64,000 nt of DNA, taken from assembly GCA_001899805.1 (NCBI GenBank), contig MKWP01000015.1:186001-250000 (forward strand), given 5' to 3'. A program made the position numbers and the translations under genes. The notes beneath the pieces were generated by a model. It had not been told where the DNA came from and did no database searches. It saw nothing but the letters and a program-made list of their open reading frames with translations. Below are positions 28,101-35,881 of the stretch, piece by piece. Every line of letters starts with the position of its first letter. The stretch's first letter is position 1. This DNA comes from Lysobacterales bacterium 66-474 (GTDB lineage: Bacteria > Pseudomonadota > Gammaproteobacteria > Xanthomonadales > Rhodanobacteraceae).

Positions 28101-28242
28101 GATCCGCCTGATACCGGCTGAGCGTGGACGCCTGAAGCGGCTCGAGGCGCGCTTCGAGGAACGCATCGCGCAGCTTGACTTGCGGAGAAAGTTGGACAAG
28201 CAGAATAATTTTGTTTCTGCCGGCGTCATTCACGTGAGTTGA
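25117..28242 (+). CDS. SNF2/RapA-family ATPase (DpdE/DrmD-like)
   Basis: A 1041-aa SNF2 translocase. A short N-terminal SH3-like part (VRVIANPGRVGMVGNEIDG...VLVQFLDG) precedes the motor. Walker A is ADEVGLGKTIEAG (Lys131), motif II is VDEAHYLRNPETR (from Asp249), motif III is LSATPIQLG, and motif VI lies in NPARIEQRIGRIDRIGQ. The C-terminal ~400 residues are helical with a coiled-coil-like stretch. It resembles the stand-alone RapA-like ATPases of defence loci. It is coupled to the preceding remnant (TAATG) and lies 30 bases before the Hsp70-like gene. Confidence 0.85.
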   Translation: MVQPGDRVRVIANPGRVGMVGNEIDGSPARRRVLVQFLDGSEEFVLAASLEKVGHESVGPYERIRSGRFGRASDLRGLITHFRLSGKLANLIYSLNTTNTEFLAYQFKPVLQYLETTSHGLLIADEVGLGKTIEAGLIWTELRAREDARRLLVVCPAMLCEKWRDELRNRFGVGAEIVNAGELLKRLKDADRDPRATFALIASVQGLRPPSSSQWESRDGSTPRASAQLAAFLDAAKVKEPLLDLTIVDEAHYLRNPETRAHRLGELLRTTSMGMLMLSATPIQLGSSDLFTLVNLLDAEGFPYERSFTQLLEWNAPLVRLRDKVLSQRMSCTQFMEELDAVAGAPLLQDSRQVKYLQSHPPTDAELASSGRRSELADQLDRVNPLSKIVTRTLKRDVQENRIERSVSIIRVKMAPVEERFYDEVTGRVREYCAGRDMSEGFMLTIPQRQMSSCMAAASREWAGKIRADNLDETAYEAYGDADDDAQKPKTLGPLLQQLAIIAHTSAEASHLEAVDTKFDELRAHLERYWNGNPDAKVILFSFYRGTLAYLERRLGSHGYKCFKLHGGDDKQAIINAFRDHSGAAILLSSEVASEGVDLQFSSLLINYDLPWNPARIEQRIGRIDRIGQKQPKILIWNFVHSDTIDERIHDRLLTRLGIFKRALGTLEDVLGREIRTLAYSLLSHRLSAKDEIRRMEQTELALANRERQQERLEQEATSLIAHGTLIQDKVRAARELGRFIRGIDLRHYVVDFFDRHYPGCRFVQMGDDPLTFNAYLSTAARSDLEAFLAGDRSLGTTHLLRAGERDARIRFDNTAGTAQPHEERITQTHPLLKFITEQVRLAGTGVGYQTVSATELSAGVDVSLPRGIYVYAIARWSITGARTMERLEFSARHVESGDSLEADDAERLANAAALSGRDWLSTHNMLDVAQAADVYELLQEDLDDRFERFSALAEMENLDRIDQMVSSLSDHLRNEQGRFNERIQTYRLSNDENKIRLIPAERGRLKRLEARFEERIAQLDLRRKLDKQNNFVSAGVIHVS

Positions 28243-28272
28243 GCTGGAGATACCGGGAAGGGGGGAAGAGGC

Positions 28273-30111
28273 ATGGGGGCGATCCGCGATGCACTCGAGA
28301 AAGCTTTGGCAGATGCAGCTGTGAAGCGCGAGGGCGCGGCTTTGGATGATGACCGGGTGCGGCTGTCACTCAAAATCAAGAGAAGCCCCAAACCACCCAT
28401 CATCAAGTACAAACCGCGTGCTGCCAAGATCTCACCTGGGACTACCGATCGCGAGCCGCGCAAGAAGGTGGGCAAAGAGCAGCGCCGTCCAGCGACACAG
28501 GCAGCACGTATCGATGGGGCGGCTATCGACAGGCGCATCATACGCTCGGCTCTACTCAAAAAATCACGTAAGACGCGGCACGTCCCTCTGGCGTCAACCC
28601 TCGCGGTCTATGGAAACAGACACGGCACTCCGGGTTCGAAGCCGAGCGGCAAGCCGGGCTCCTCGTCCGCAGCACCGTCCGTTGCTCGAATCGACGCTGA
28701 TACCCGAGTCGTGCTTCCGCCAGCCGCTTTGCGGGCAACATTGCTTGATCGCGCCATCGAAGAGCGTGGCATTGTTCTTGAACATATCGTTGGCACGGCG
28801 GCTGCGTCGCGGGAGCTTGTACTGGGCCTCGATTTTGGATCATCCAGCACGAAGCTGGTGATCTCCGATCGCGCGGCGGGCAAGTCGTTCGCCGTGCCTG
28901 TTGCAGATGCCGTGGGTACGAGGCGCTTTCTCTTGCCGACGGCAATCCACGAATGCGATGACCGCTACTCTCTCGATGACGCTGGGACCCTGTACACGGG
29001 ATTGAAATCTGACCTGCTCGCTTCGCCTGAAAACGTTCGTGTTCGTGAGCGGGCGGTCGCCTACTTGGCTCTGGCGATCAGGCGTGCGCGTGGTTGGCTG
29101 TTCACGACGCACGAGTCTATTTATCGTGATGTACCGATCTTCTGGACACTCAGCATAGGCATCCCAAAGCAACAGGGGCAAATCGACCGCGATACGAGTT
29201 TGTACAAGCGTTTGGCGGCGGCGGCTTGGCGGGTAGCAGGTGCGCCCGCCCCCGTTACGACTGGAAACGTCGTCGCTGCCATGCAAAGGAACGAAGGGCG
29301 CCAGACGGATGACACTGTGGAAGTTCGGGTCGTGCCAGAGATCGCGGCCGAAATCTACGGGTTTGTTTCTTCGGAGTCGTTTGACCCCAAGCCCGACAAC
29401 GTTTTCCTCATGGTAGACGTCGGCGGCAAGACGCTGGACGCATCGCTGTTCCGCGTAAAACGCAACAAGGCCAATCGCTGGGATTTCTCATTTTTCACGT
29501 CGGTGGTACGTCCACTTGGAGCCCTTGAGCTGCATGGGGCGCGGATCGATTGGTGGAAGGAAATGTTGCGCGCACGAGCATGCGACGAACGGGCCGTGAG
29601 CTTGATTGCAGACCTGGAAGCTTTGAAGCAATCAAGCATGTTCGAGGAGATGATTCCGGCCAAAGCAACTGATTATGTTGAAGGTGTGGAACTGACGCAG
29701 GGGCCGGAAGCCAGCACGCCGGATGCTTCGTATCGCGCGGAGGTACGGGTGGCCGTTCGGCGGAAGGCGTACGACAGCGCGTTCGGAGTGCAGTTGTCGG
29801 ATCGGCAAATGGACGGGGTGGAATACTTCCTGTGCGGGGGAGGATCACGGATGGAGATCTACTCGAAGGTAGTACACGGTGCCTTGAGCGGGCCGAGTGG
29901 AGCACTGTTTCACGCCAACCGGCGCATTTTGCGGGTTCCTGGGGACCTGCTGGCGCCTGGTCTTCCGGAGCCTGACTATGACCGCTTCGCGGTCGCATAC
30001 GGCCTAAGCCGTTTGGACAGGACGAGTGTGATGGATGCCAAACCGCTCCCGCCTCCCAAACGGCGTGACCGGAAATACGAAAATCGATTCGTCAGCAAGG
30101 ACATGTGCTGA
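28273..30111 (+). CDS. Actin/Hsp70-superfamily ATPase
   Basis: A 612-aa protein. After a basic, low-complexity N-terminal ~170 residues comes an ASKHA ATPase core: phosphate-1 motif VLGLDFGSSSTKLVI (near residue 186), phosphate-2 motif LMVDVGGKTLDASLF, and adenosine motif YFLCGGGSRME. There is no substrate-binding domain like that of DnaK. It probably acts as an ATP-driven switch or filament with the SNF2 protein encoded just upstream. GGGGGAAGAGG precedes the ATG. I know no named defence protein with this exact make-up. Confidence 0.8.
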   Translation: MGAIRDALEKALADAAVKREGAALDDDRVRLSLKIKRSPKPPIIKYKPRAAKISPGTTDREPRKKVGKEQRRPATQAARIDGAAIDRRIIRSALLKKSRKTRHVPLASTLAVYGNRHGTPGSKPSGKPGSSSAAPSVARIDADTRVVLPPAALRATLLDRAIEERGIVLEHIVGTAAASRELVLGLDFGSSSTKLVISDRAAGKSFAVPVADAVGTRRFLLPTAIHECDDRYSLDDAGTLYTGLKSDLLASPENVRVRERAVAYLALAIRRARGWLFTTHESIYRDVPIFWTLSIGIPKQQGQIDRDTSLYKRLAAAAWRVAGAPAPVTTGNVVAAMQRNEGRQTDDTVEVRVVPEIAAEIYGFVSSESFDPKPDNVFLMVDVGGKTLDASLFRVKRNKANRWDFSFFTSVVRPLGALELHGARIDWWKEMLRARACDERAVSLIADLEALKQSSMFEEMIPAKATDYVEGVELTQGPEASTPDASYRAEVRVAVRRKAYDSAFGVQLSDRQMDGVEYFLCGGGSRMEIYSKVVHGALSGPSGALFHANRRILRVPGDLLAPGLPEPDYDRFAVAYGLSRLDRTSVMDAKPLPPPKRRDRKYENRFVSKDMC

Positions 30112-30143
30112 CCCTCATGCCGTCCGTCGAGAAAATCAGGCCC

Positions 30144-32324
30144 ATGAACTTTCGCATCGCCGACACCTTCACCGACAGTCTCGCCCACCTGACCGGCGAT
30201 GAGCAGAAGACGGTCAAGACCACAGCGTTTGACCTGCAGATGAACCCGGCGAATCCGGGCATGAGCTTCCACAAGCTCGACAAGGCGCGGGACAAGCATT
30301 TCTGGTCGGTGCGGGTGAGCAGTGACATCCGGTTGATCGTGCACCGGACATCGCAGGGCCTGCTGCTTTGCTATGTCGGTCATCACGACGACGCGTATGG
30401 GTGGGCGGAGCGACGCAAGATCGAAGCGCACCCGAAAACGGGCGCCGCACAGATCGTGGAGGTCCGCGAGCGGGTCGAGGAAATCACGGTCCCGAAATAC
30501 GTGGAACACGAGCAGCGTGGGTTGACCAGCGCGCCGCTGTTCGCAGCCATCGCCGATGGCGACTTGTTGTCGTGGGGCGTGCCGCCGGAATGGCTGCCGG
30601 ACGTACGCGCCGCCAACAGCGAGGACGGGCTGCTCGCACTGACGGATCATCTTCCTGCCGAAGCAGCCGAGGCGTTGATCGAGTTTGCGACGGGCGGGCA
30701 ACCGCAAGCACGTCTTCTGCCCGGGGTCTCCGGCGCCCATCTGCCGTCCGGCGTCGCGGCAAACATTCCGGAACCGGGCGCCGCCAGTTTCAGTATTCGT
30801 GAAGTAAAGGGCGGACGTATCGACCCCTTTGCCCACCCGGACGCCCAGCGTCGATTCCGCACCATCGAAAGCAGCGAGGAACTGGAACGCGCACTGGATG
30901 CGCCGTGGGACAAATGGACGATTTTCCTGCACCCGGCGCAGCGCGAATGGGTGGAGAAGGACTACAGCGGGCCGGCGCGTGTTTCCGGGTCGGCCGGCAC
31001 TGGCAAGACCATCGTGGCGCTGCATCGGGCGGTGCATCTTGCGCGTTCATACCCGGAGAGCCGTGTACTGCTGACGACGTTTTCCGACACACTGGCCAGT
31101 GCGTTGAGGGTGAAGCTGCGGCGCCTGGTCGGCAACGAGCCGCGGCTTGCCGAACGTATTGATGTGCATTCAATGGACTCCGTTGGCGAGCGGCTCTACA
31201 AGACCGCGCTCGGTTCACTGCGACTGGCAACGTCGCAGGACATTTCCACCTTGCTGGCATCGGTGGCGAATGCGCATCCCGACCACGGTTTCAGCCCCGC
31301 GTTCGTGCGCTCGGAATGGAACAACGTCGTGGACGCCTGGCAGTTGCGTTCTTGGGAAGCCTATCGCGACGTGCAGCGGCTCGGCCGCAGGACGCGGTTG
31401 CCCGAGGCTCGACGCAAGGTGCTGTGGGACATCTACGCCGACGTGCTTGCCAAACTGGAAGCCGAGGGCAAAACCACTCGCGCCGGCATGTTCGCGCGCC
31501 TTGCCAAAGAACTGACCAGGCGGGAGCGGCCGCCGTACGACTTTGCCGTGGTGGACGAGTCGCAGGACATCGATGTGGCGCAGTTGCGGTTCCTTGCCGC
31601 GCTGGGTGGCGATCGACCGAATGCGTTGTTCTTCGCCGGCGACCTTGGCCAACGCATCTTCCAGCAGCCGTTTTCGTGGAAATCGCAAGGCGTGGATGTC
31701 CGCGGCCGTGCGCGCACGCTGCACGTGAACTACCGCACCTCGCACCAGATTCGTGCGCAGGCCGATCGACTGCTCGACCCGGTGGTCGCCGATGTGGACG
31801 GCAACCAGGAAGAGCGCAAGGGTACGGTTTCCGTGTTCAATGGCCCGGAACCCGAGGTCCACACGTTCGGCGATGCGGCGGAGGAATCCACGGCGCTTGG
31901 CGAATGGCTCGCGGCGCGCGCAAGGGAAGGCGTGCCACCCAATGAGATGGCGGTGTTCGTCCGCTCCCGGGCGGAGATCGACCGCGCACAAGACGCCGTA
32001 AAGGCATCCGACATGGACGGCCAGGTGCTCGACGAGCGCATGCGGATCGAACCGGGCAAGGTCGCCATCAGCACGATGCATCTTGCCAAGGGCCTTGAGT
32101 TCAAGGTTGTCGCGGTGATGGCCTGCGACGATGAAGTCATCCCTTCGCAATCGCGAATCGACGCCATCGCCGACGATGCGGATCTGGAAGAGGTCTACAA
32201 CACCGAAAGGCATCTGCTGTACGTAGCTTGCACGCGCGCCCGCGACCGGTTGTGGGTTTCCGGTGTGAAGCCGGTGTCGGAATTTTTGGACGACTTGCTG
32301 GAGGGCCGTGCACCGAATGAGTGA
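30144..32324 (+). CDS. UvrD/Rep-type helicase with RelE-like N-terminal domain
   Basis: A 726-aa fusion. Residues 1-~90 (MNFRIADTFTDSL..., FWSVRVSSDIRLIVHR, LLLCYVGHHDDAYGWAERR) follow the RelE/ParE toxin fold. An SF1 helicase follows: Walker A SGSAGTGKTIVAL (Lys288), motif II VVDESQDID, motif IV region LHVNYRTSHQIR, motif V VAISTMHLAKGLEFKVV, and motif VI LLYVACTRARDRL. The start at 30144 is chosen by analogy with the remnant at 24911. Last gene of the operon, closed by the terminator at 32550. Confidence 0.82.
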   Translation: MNFRIADTFTDSLAHLTGDEQKTVKTTAFDLQMNPANPGMSFHKLDKARDKHFWSVRVSSDIRLIVHRTSQGLLLCYVGHHDDAYGWAERRKIEAHPKTGAAQIVEVRERVEEITVPKYVEHEQRGLTSAPLFAAIADGDLLSWGVPPEWLPDVRAANSEDGLLALTDHLPAEAAEALIEFATGGQPQARLLPGVSGAHLPSGVAANIPEPGAASFSIREVKGGRIDPFAHPDAQRRFRTIESSEELERALDAPWDKWTIFLHPAQREWVEKDYSGPARVSGSAGTGKTIVALHRAVHLARSYPESRVLLTTFSDTLASALRVKLRRLVGNEPRLAERIDVHSMDSVGERLYKTALGSLRLATSQDISTLLASVANAHPDHGFSPAFVRSEWNNVVDAWQLRSWEAYRDVQRLGRRTRLPEARRKVLWDIYADVLAKLEAEGKTTRAGMFARLAKELTRRERPPYDFAVVDESQDIDVAQLRFLAALGGDRPNALFFAGDLGQRIFQQPFSWKSQGVDVRGRARTLHVNYRTSHQIRAQADRLLDPVVADVDGNQEERKGTVSVFNGPEPEVHTFGDAAEESTALGEWLAARAREGVPPNEMAVFVRSRAEIDRAQDAVKASDMDGQVLDERMRIEPGKVAISTMHLAKGLEFKVVAVMACDDEVIPSQSRIDAIADDADLEEVYNTERHLLYVACTRARDRLWVSGVKPVSEFLDDLLEGRAPNE

Positions 32325-32549
32325 GAAGCCAGGAGCGGCGGGCATCGCTATATGAATCGAGTGGGTGCGCGACCAACGGCGCCGAGGCGAATATGCAACC
32401 CATGTCGGCGGATGGGAGATGACGGTGACGACCGTACTGGATGTGCCGCATGTCCCGCCTGGATTCGAGTCGTCGGGCACTCGAAGCTTGAAGCAGTGCG
32501 CAAGCTGTTCGCCGACCTCGGCTGACCTGCATCGGAGCCGCCAAAACAC

Positions 32550-32584
32550 GAGAGGGGCCGCGACAATCTGTCGCGGCCCCTCTC
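32550..32584. terminator. Rho-independent terminator of the defence operon
   Basis: A perfect 16-bp stem (GAGAGGGGCCGCGACA with its complement) and a 3-base loop, followed by TTCGTT. It lies between the operon end at 32324 and the convergent gene ending at 32594 and can serve both. The 225 bases before it hold only a short broken-looking frame. Confidence 0.8.
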
Positions 32585-32593
32585 TTCGTTCCG

Positions 32594-32986
32594 CTACCGG
32601 ATCCGGCACGATTCCCGCGCCAGTTCTTCCTCGCCCAACTGGAGGTGGTCGATCGCCATTTCGAGCATTTTCGAGGCGGGCGTCAAGTTGTCCGTGCCGA
32701 GCGTTGCCACATCCATCCACACGTATGCGAGCAGGCGGGCGGCAGCGGCCACATTGGCGTGCTCCGTACGACCGTCGTTTCTGGCATCCTGTTCCGCCCG
32801 GACGGCTTCGTACGCCACCTCTTCAGCATAATTCTTGGCCTTGGCAAGATCGGCGAGCAAGGCGTTGCACAAGCATCCGCAGATCACAATGCGACTGTCG
32901 TTCTCCGGGCGGCATCGAGAGCATGCCGCGGCTACCTTTTGGGTCATTGCCTTCAGTTGGTTGTGGAATTGAGCAAAGTCAGCCAT
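32594..32986 (-). CDS. Hypothetical helical protein with a Cys cluster
   Basis: A 130-aa protein, largely alpha-helical, not recognised. CSRCRPENDSRIVICGCLC places five Cys near residues 22-40 and could bind a metal. The C-terminal half (MLEMAIDHLQLGEEELARESC) is amphipathic helix. The start at 32986 follows a good AGGAG site. It is convergent with the defence operon. Function unknown. Confidence 0.6.
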   Translation of the reverse strand: MADFAQFHNQLKAMTQKVAAACSRCRPENDSRIVICGCLCNALLADLAKAKNYAEEVAYEAVRAEQDARNDGRTEHANVAAAARLLAYVWMDVATLGTDNLTPASKMLEMAIDHLQLGEEELARESCRIR

Positions 32987-33044
32987 GTCATCTCCTGAAC
33001 CACGGGCGGGATTGCCCGGTTTCAAGAGAGTTGTCCGTTGCGCG

Positions 33045-33069
33045 GGCTTGAAAAAACCGGTTTCAAGCC
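33045..33069. repeat. Inverted repeat upstream of the hypothetical gene
   Basis: GGCTTGAAA-AAACCGG-TTTCAAGCC: a 9-bp stem with a 7-base loop. Its second half is part of a direct repeat, CCGGTTTCAAG, at 33016-33026 and 33057-33067. It may be an operator for the gene starting at 32986 or a terminator for the gene ending at 33230. Nothing else is seen in 32987-33229. Confidence 0.5.
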
Positions 33070-33229
33070 GAGCTACCTTTCCGGGCACAGTTTTACCCAG
33101 CTTCAGCTGCATGACAGCAAGGGGTGAAGCGGAATGCCAAGGCCCGGCGCCACCCCGGGCGCGGGCGCAAGCACGCAAAACAGGTTTTCGAGAGGCGGCG
33201 TCGCTGCCAAGCCGGCGTCCGAAGCAGGG

Positions 33230-33580
33230 TCACGCAGCCCGGATCAGGAACTCGCTGGCCTTGGCAACCGGCCGCACCTGCCGCGATTGTCGGCGCAATT
33301 CGACCAATCCGTAGTGCTCCATAGTTCTGAGGGTACGCGACAGGTTGCTGGGCGCACGCCCGCTCAATTCGGCCAGGCGGTTGACGGACTCGGGTTTAGC
33401 CTCGTGGATCAACCTGAGCAAGGCGCGGTTGTCGTCGGAAAGCACCTCGGCCAACGAACGCATGGACGTGAACCAGATTTTCGGCTCGTCTGGTGCGGGT
33501 TTGTGCTCGCCACGCGCGATGATGCGGGCGCGGGCGCGAATCGCGTCCCGCGATGCGAGTCCAATCACCAGCGTTTTCAT
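33230..33580 (-). CDS. Winged-helix regulator, HVO_A0114/TumA-like (antitoxin type)
   Basis: A 116-aa protein. The N-terminal ~40 residues precede a winged-helix core: LAEVLSDDNRALLRLIHEAKPESVNRLAELSGRAPSNLSRTLRTMEHYGLVEL. Proteins of this shape are antitoxins of TumE-like toxins or stand-alone regulators. AGGTGA precedes ATG 33580. No TumE-like toxin lies on either side, so it is an orphan or serves the adjacent pair. Confidence 0.65.
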   Translation of the reverse strand: MKTLVIGLASRDAIRARARIIARGEHKPAPDEPKIWFTSMRSLAEVLSDDNRALLRLIHEAKPESVNRLAELSGRAPSNLSRTLRTMEHYGLVELRRQSRQVRPVAKASEFLIRAA

Positions 33581-33668
33581 GGTCACCTGATCTGGGTACA
33601 CAAGCGATTTCCTTGACGCAGAAGGTTTTGGGAAGCTCAAGGTTTGAGTCTGCGCCACCGGGTAAGCG

Positions 33669-34193
33669 TCAGGCGAGAAGGGCCTCGATAGCCTTCTCAA
33701 CACCGGAAGCGCGTCGGGCGTCGCTGGCGATGTTGACCTTCATGGTCACTTCCGAGACTTCAATCAGGGCACGATCGACCGGCCGCTTCTGCGTTTGCGC
33801 GAACCAGTCCAACACCGGACGCAGGTGCCAGAGCGATTGCGTGCCCTCGTGCACCGCAACCGGGAAAGTCGCGATGTTGGTGATCATCAATTTGCGAATG
33901 TTCTGGCGCGAGCAGCCAACCAGGTCAGCGACATCCGAGAGCCCCACGAAGTCTGGCGATGCTTCGACCAGCTGCACGCCCGGGATGGCGCGCTTAACAT
34001 CGCGCACCGCAGAGCTGACCGCATCCAGTGCCGAACGTGCCTCGCGTGCGAAGTTGAGGGCGATGCGGCCACGCTGACCAATGCCGATCGTCGCGTCATC
34101 GCAGCCGGCCTCAGCCAGCGCGTCCACGAACTGTTCCGGGTCGGCGTCAGTTTCTGGCAGTCGGAACTTCAAGATGAAATCGTATTCACGCAT
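33669..34193 (-). CDS. HTH protein, probable antitoxin partner of the HicA-like gene
   Basis: A 174-aa protein. Residues 1-~70 (YDFILKFRLPETDADPEQFVDALAEAGCDDATIGIGQRGRIALNFAREA) form an alpha/beta domain. Residues about 80-140 form an HTH (GLSDVADLVGCSRQNIRKLMI...). It overlaps the upstream small gene by 8 bases, the toxin-then-antitoxin layout seen in hicAB. The fold of the first domain is not identified. Confidence 0.6.
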   Translation of the reverse strand: MREYDFILKFRLPETDADPEQFVDALAEAGCDDATIGIGQRGRIALNFAREARSALDAVSSAVRDVKRAIPGVQLVEASPDFVGLSDVADLVGCSRQNIRKLMITNIATFPVAVHEGTQSLWHLRPVLDWFAQTQKRPVDRALIEVSEVTMKVNIASDARRASGVEKAIEALLA

Positions 34194-34452
34194 CGTCGGA
34201 TTCCCGCTTGGCTTTCTCTCGCACGCAGTTGTCTACGACTCGCCGCAGATGCCTTGCATGGTTGCCTGGGCTTTTGGGCGTGCTCCAGACGCTGGTAATG
34301 CAAAACTCTCCACAGCGGCAGGTTTCGTCATCGTACGGACAAAGTATTCGGCCCCACGCATGGGAGCCGCCTTCCTTGACCGTCCAGCCATGCTGCTCGG
34401 CATACTGGATCGCGGCTTCAATCTCCGGCTTTGGATGCCGTTTTCGAGCCAT
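34186..34452 (-). CDS. HicA-like small protein (candidate toxin)
   Basis: An 88-aa basic protein, MARKRHPKPEIEAAIQYAEQ..., with WTVKEGGSHAWGRILCP resembling the beta-strand and conserved His of HicA mRNA interferases, then an unusual YDDETCRCGEFC Cys cluster. The start at 34452 is preferred to a GTG at 34467, which would fall almost on the predicted transcription start. It heads a two-gene operon with the HTH protein. Confidence 0.6.
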   Translation of the reverse strand: MARKRHPKPEIEAAIQYAEQHGWTVKEGGSHAWGRILCPYDDETCRCGEFCITSVWSTPKSPGNHARHLRRVVDNCVREKAKRESDDA

Positions 34453-34469
34453 TGCGTTCTTGCCCACTG

Positions 34470-34508
34470 AGTTTAGGGAGGATTTCTAGGTTGTCAAGTG
34501 ACAACCTA
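34470..34508 (-). promoter_or_regulatory. Operator palindrome and promoter of the toxin-antitoxin-like operon
   Basis: TAGGTTGTCA-AG-TGACAACCTA (34487-34508) is a perfect 10-bp inverted repeat. On the minus strand it contains TTGACA (34497-34492), with TAAACT (34475-34470) 16 bases downstream. A palindrome over the -35 box fits autorepression by the HTH protein. Confidence 0.65.
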
Positions 34509-34621
34509 ACTCGACACTGACCACGTGACGAATAGCGGAGGCTGCGCCACGAAGCGACCGCAATTCTAGATGCGTCAACGGATGCACTCTGGATCAATAC
34601 CGAAGCCTGGCCCGCAACAAA

Positions 34622-35665
34622 TCACCCCAGCTTCTTCGCCAGTTTCTCCGCCTTCAGATGCGTGTACCGCTTGAGCATGGCCAAAGTCTTATGCCCGGTC
34701 ACGCTGGCTGCTTCCATCACATCGAGCCCCTTTTCAAACAACCGCGACGTGGCTTCGTGACGCATGTCATGCAGGTGCAGGTCAACAAGAAATTCGGGGT
34801 CGGGCGTTGTTCCAGCCTTCTCGCATTCCGCAACGTATTTGTCCCTTGCCCTCAGTCGGGAGCGCGTCCATGCCGCGGTCATTGTCCCGGCCTGCACGTG
34901 GAACACGTGGTCGTCGGTGTGATGTCGAATAGCCCGGAGCGTCGCGACCGCACGGCTCGACAACGGCACCACGCGTCCCTCGTTATTTTTCGTCTCGCCG
35001 TCATGGAGCACGGCGGTCTGCTTGTCCAGATCAACATCCTTCCAGCGAAGGTGCTGCCATTCGCCCCGGCGCATTCCTGTCTCGACGGCCAGTATCGCCA
35101 GCGGGTATGCCCATCCATCGCCATAGTTGCGCAGCGCATCGAGCATCCTCTTTTCTTCTTCCGGCGTGGCGAATCGTCGTGACCGCGCTACACCGGGCCG
35201 CGGCTTGGCCACATCGCGTACTGGGTTGGCAAGGGGCATGCTCCATTCCAAGCGCGCCTTCTCGAAGATCGATGAAAGTGCCGAAAGCTCGCCACGAACC
35301 GTTCCTGCAGCGACTGACTTGAGGCGCGCGTCACGGTACTTCGCGACATCGGCACCGCGGATGCTCGCCAAGCTTTGGCGGGATAGGGAGGAACGGCGAA
35401 GCACATTCAACCGGTAGTGTTCTTGCTTCGCGCCTTTCTTGGTGGGCGTAACTTCAACCCGGTAACGCTCGATTGCTTCCGCCAGCGACGTTGCTTCTGC
35501 TTCTCGACGCGAGACGAACACGCCACGGTCAATTTCGCTTTCGATGTTGCGCGACCAACGTTCGGCATCGCGTCGGGTGTCGAAGGTGCGAACTTGCGTC
35601 GCGTACCCCTTCCGTTTCACGATGGCTTGCCACTGGTACGGACCGCGCAACCGGATTGTTGCCAT
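34622..35665 (-). CDS. int: Tyrosine recombinase (island integrase)
   Basis: A 347-aa phage-type integrase. The N-terminal arm-binding part (MATIRLRGPYQWQAIVKRKGY) is followed by a SAM-like core-binding domain and the catalytic domain with the Arg in VETGMRRGEWQHLRW, HxxR as HLHDMRHEA, and GHKTLAMLKRYTHL carrying the second His and the nucleophile Tyr. The start at 35665 matches the family start; an upstream GTG extends into the arm sites. It lies at the attR end, reading inward, and should catalyse integration at tRNA-Ser. Confidence 0.93.
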   Translation of the reverse strand: MATIRLRGPYQWQAIVKRKGYATQVRTFDTRRDAERWSRNIESEIDRGVFVSRREAEATSLAEAIERYRVEVTPTKKGAKQEHYRLNVLRRSSLSRQSLASIRGADVAKYRDARLKSVAAGTVRGELSALSSIFEKARLEWSMPLANPVRDVAKPRPGVARSRRFATPEEEKRMLDALRNYGDGWAYPLAILAVETGMRRGEWQHLRWKDVDLDKQTAVLHDGETKNNEGRVVPLSSRAVATLRAIRHHTDDHVFHVQAGTMTAAWTRSRLRARDKYVAECEKAGTTPDPEFLVDLHLHDMRHEATSRLFEKGLDVMEAASVTGHKTLAMLKRYTHLKAEKLAKKLG

Positions 35666-35677
35666 GTAAATCTCTAT

Positions 35678-35697
35678 GGGTGACAAGAGGGTGACAA
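35678..35697. promoter_or_regulatory. Right arm-type recombinase sites beside int
   Basis: Two direct GGGTGACAA copies (35678-35686 and 35689-35697) separated by two bases, identical to the pair at 11705-11724. They lie 13 bases upstream of the integrase ATG, so binding could also repress int. Confidence 0.65.
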
Positions 35698-35748
35698 ATA
35701 CCCTAACATGTCCACGAAAGCATTGCCACATATGGATTGTACGGCTTT

Positions 35749-35847
<99 letters not shown>

Positions 35848-35881
35848 GAGTGTGGTGGTGTGGACGAACCCACTCGGGTCC

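Noticed and set aside
15813-32324. BREX, DISARM, Dnd/Ssp or Dpd assignment for the defence operon
   Set aside because: No PglZ, BrxC/L, DrmA/DrmB, DndB-E, SspB or DpdA-like protein is encoded, although the SNF2 protein resembles DrmD/DpdE in general form.
32390-32525. Short plus-strand frame after the UvrD gene
   Set aside because: The apparently protein-like parts fall in different frames, with no start signal; at most a frameshifted remnant.
11637-35748. Prophage
   Set aside because: Integrase and excisionase-like genes exist, but no capsid, tail, terminase, lysis or replication genes were found.
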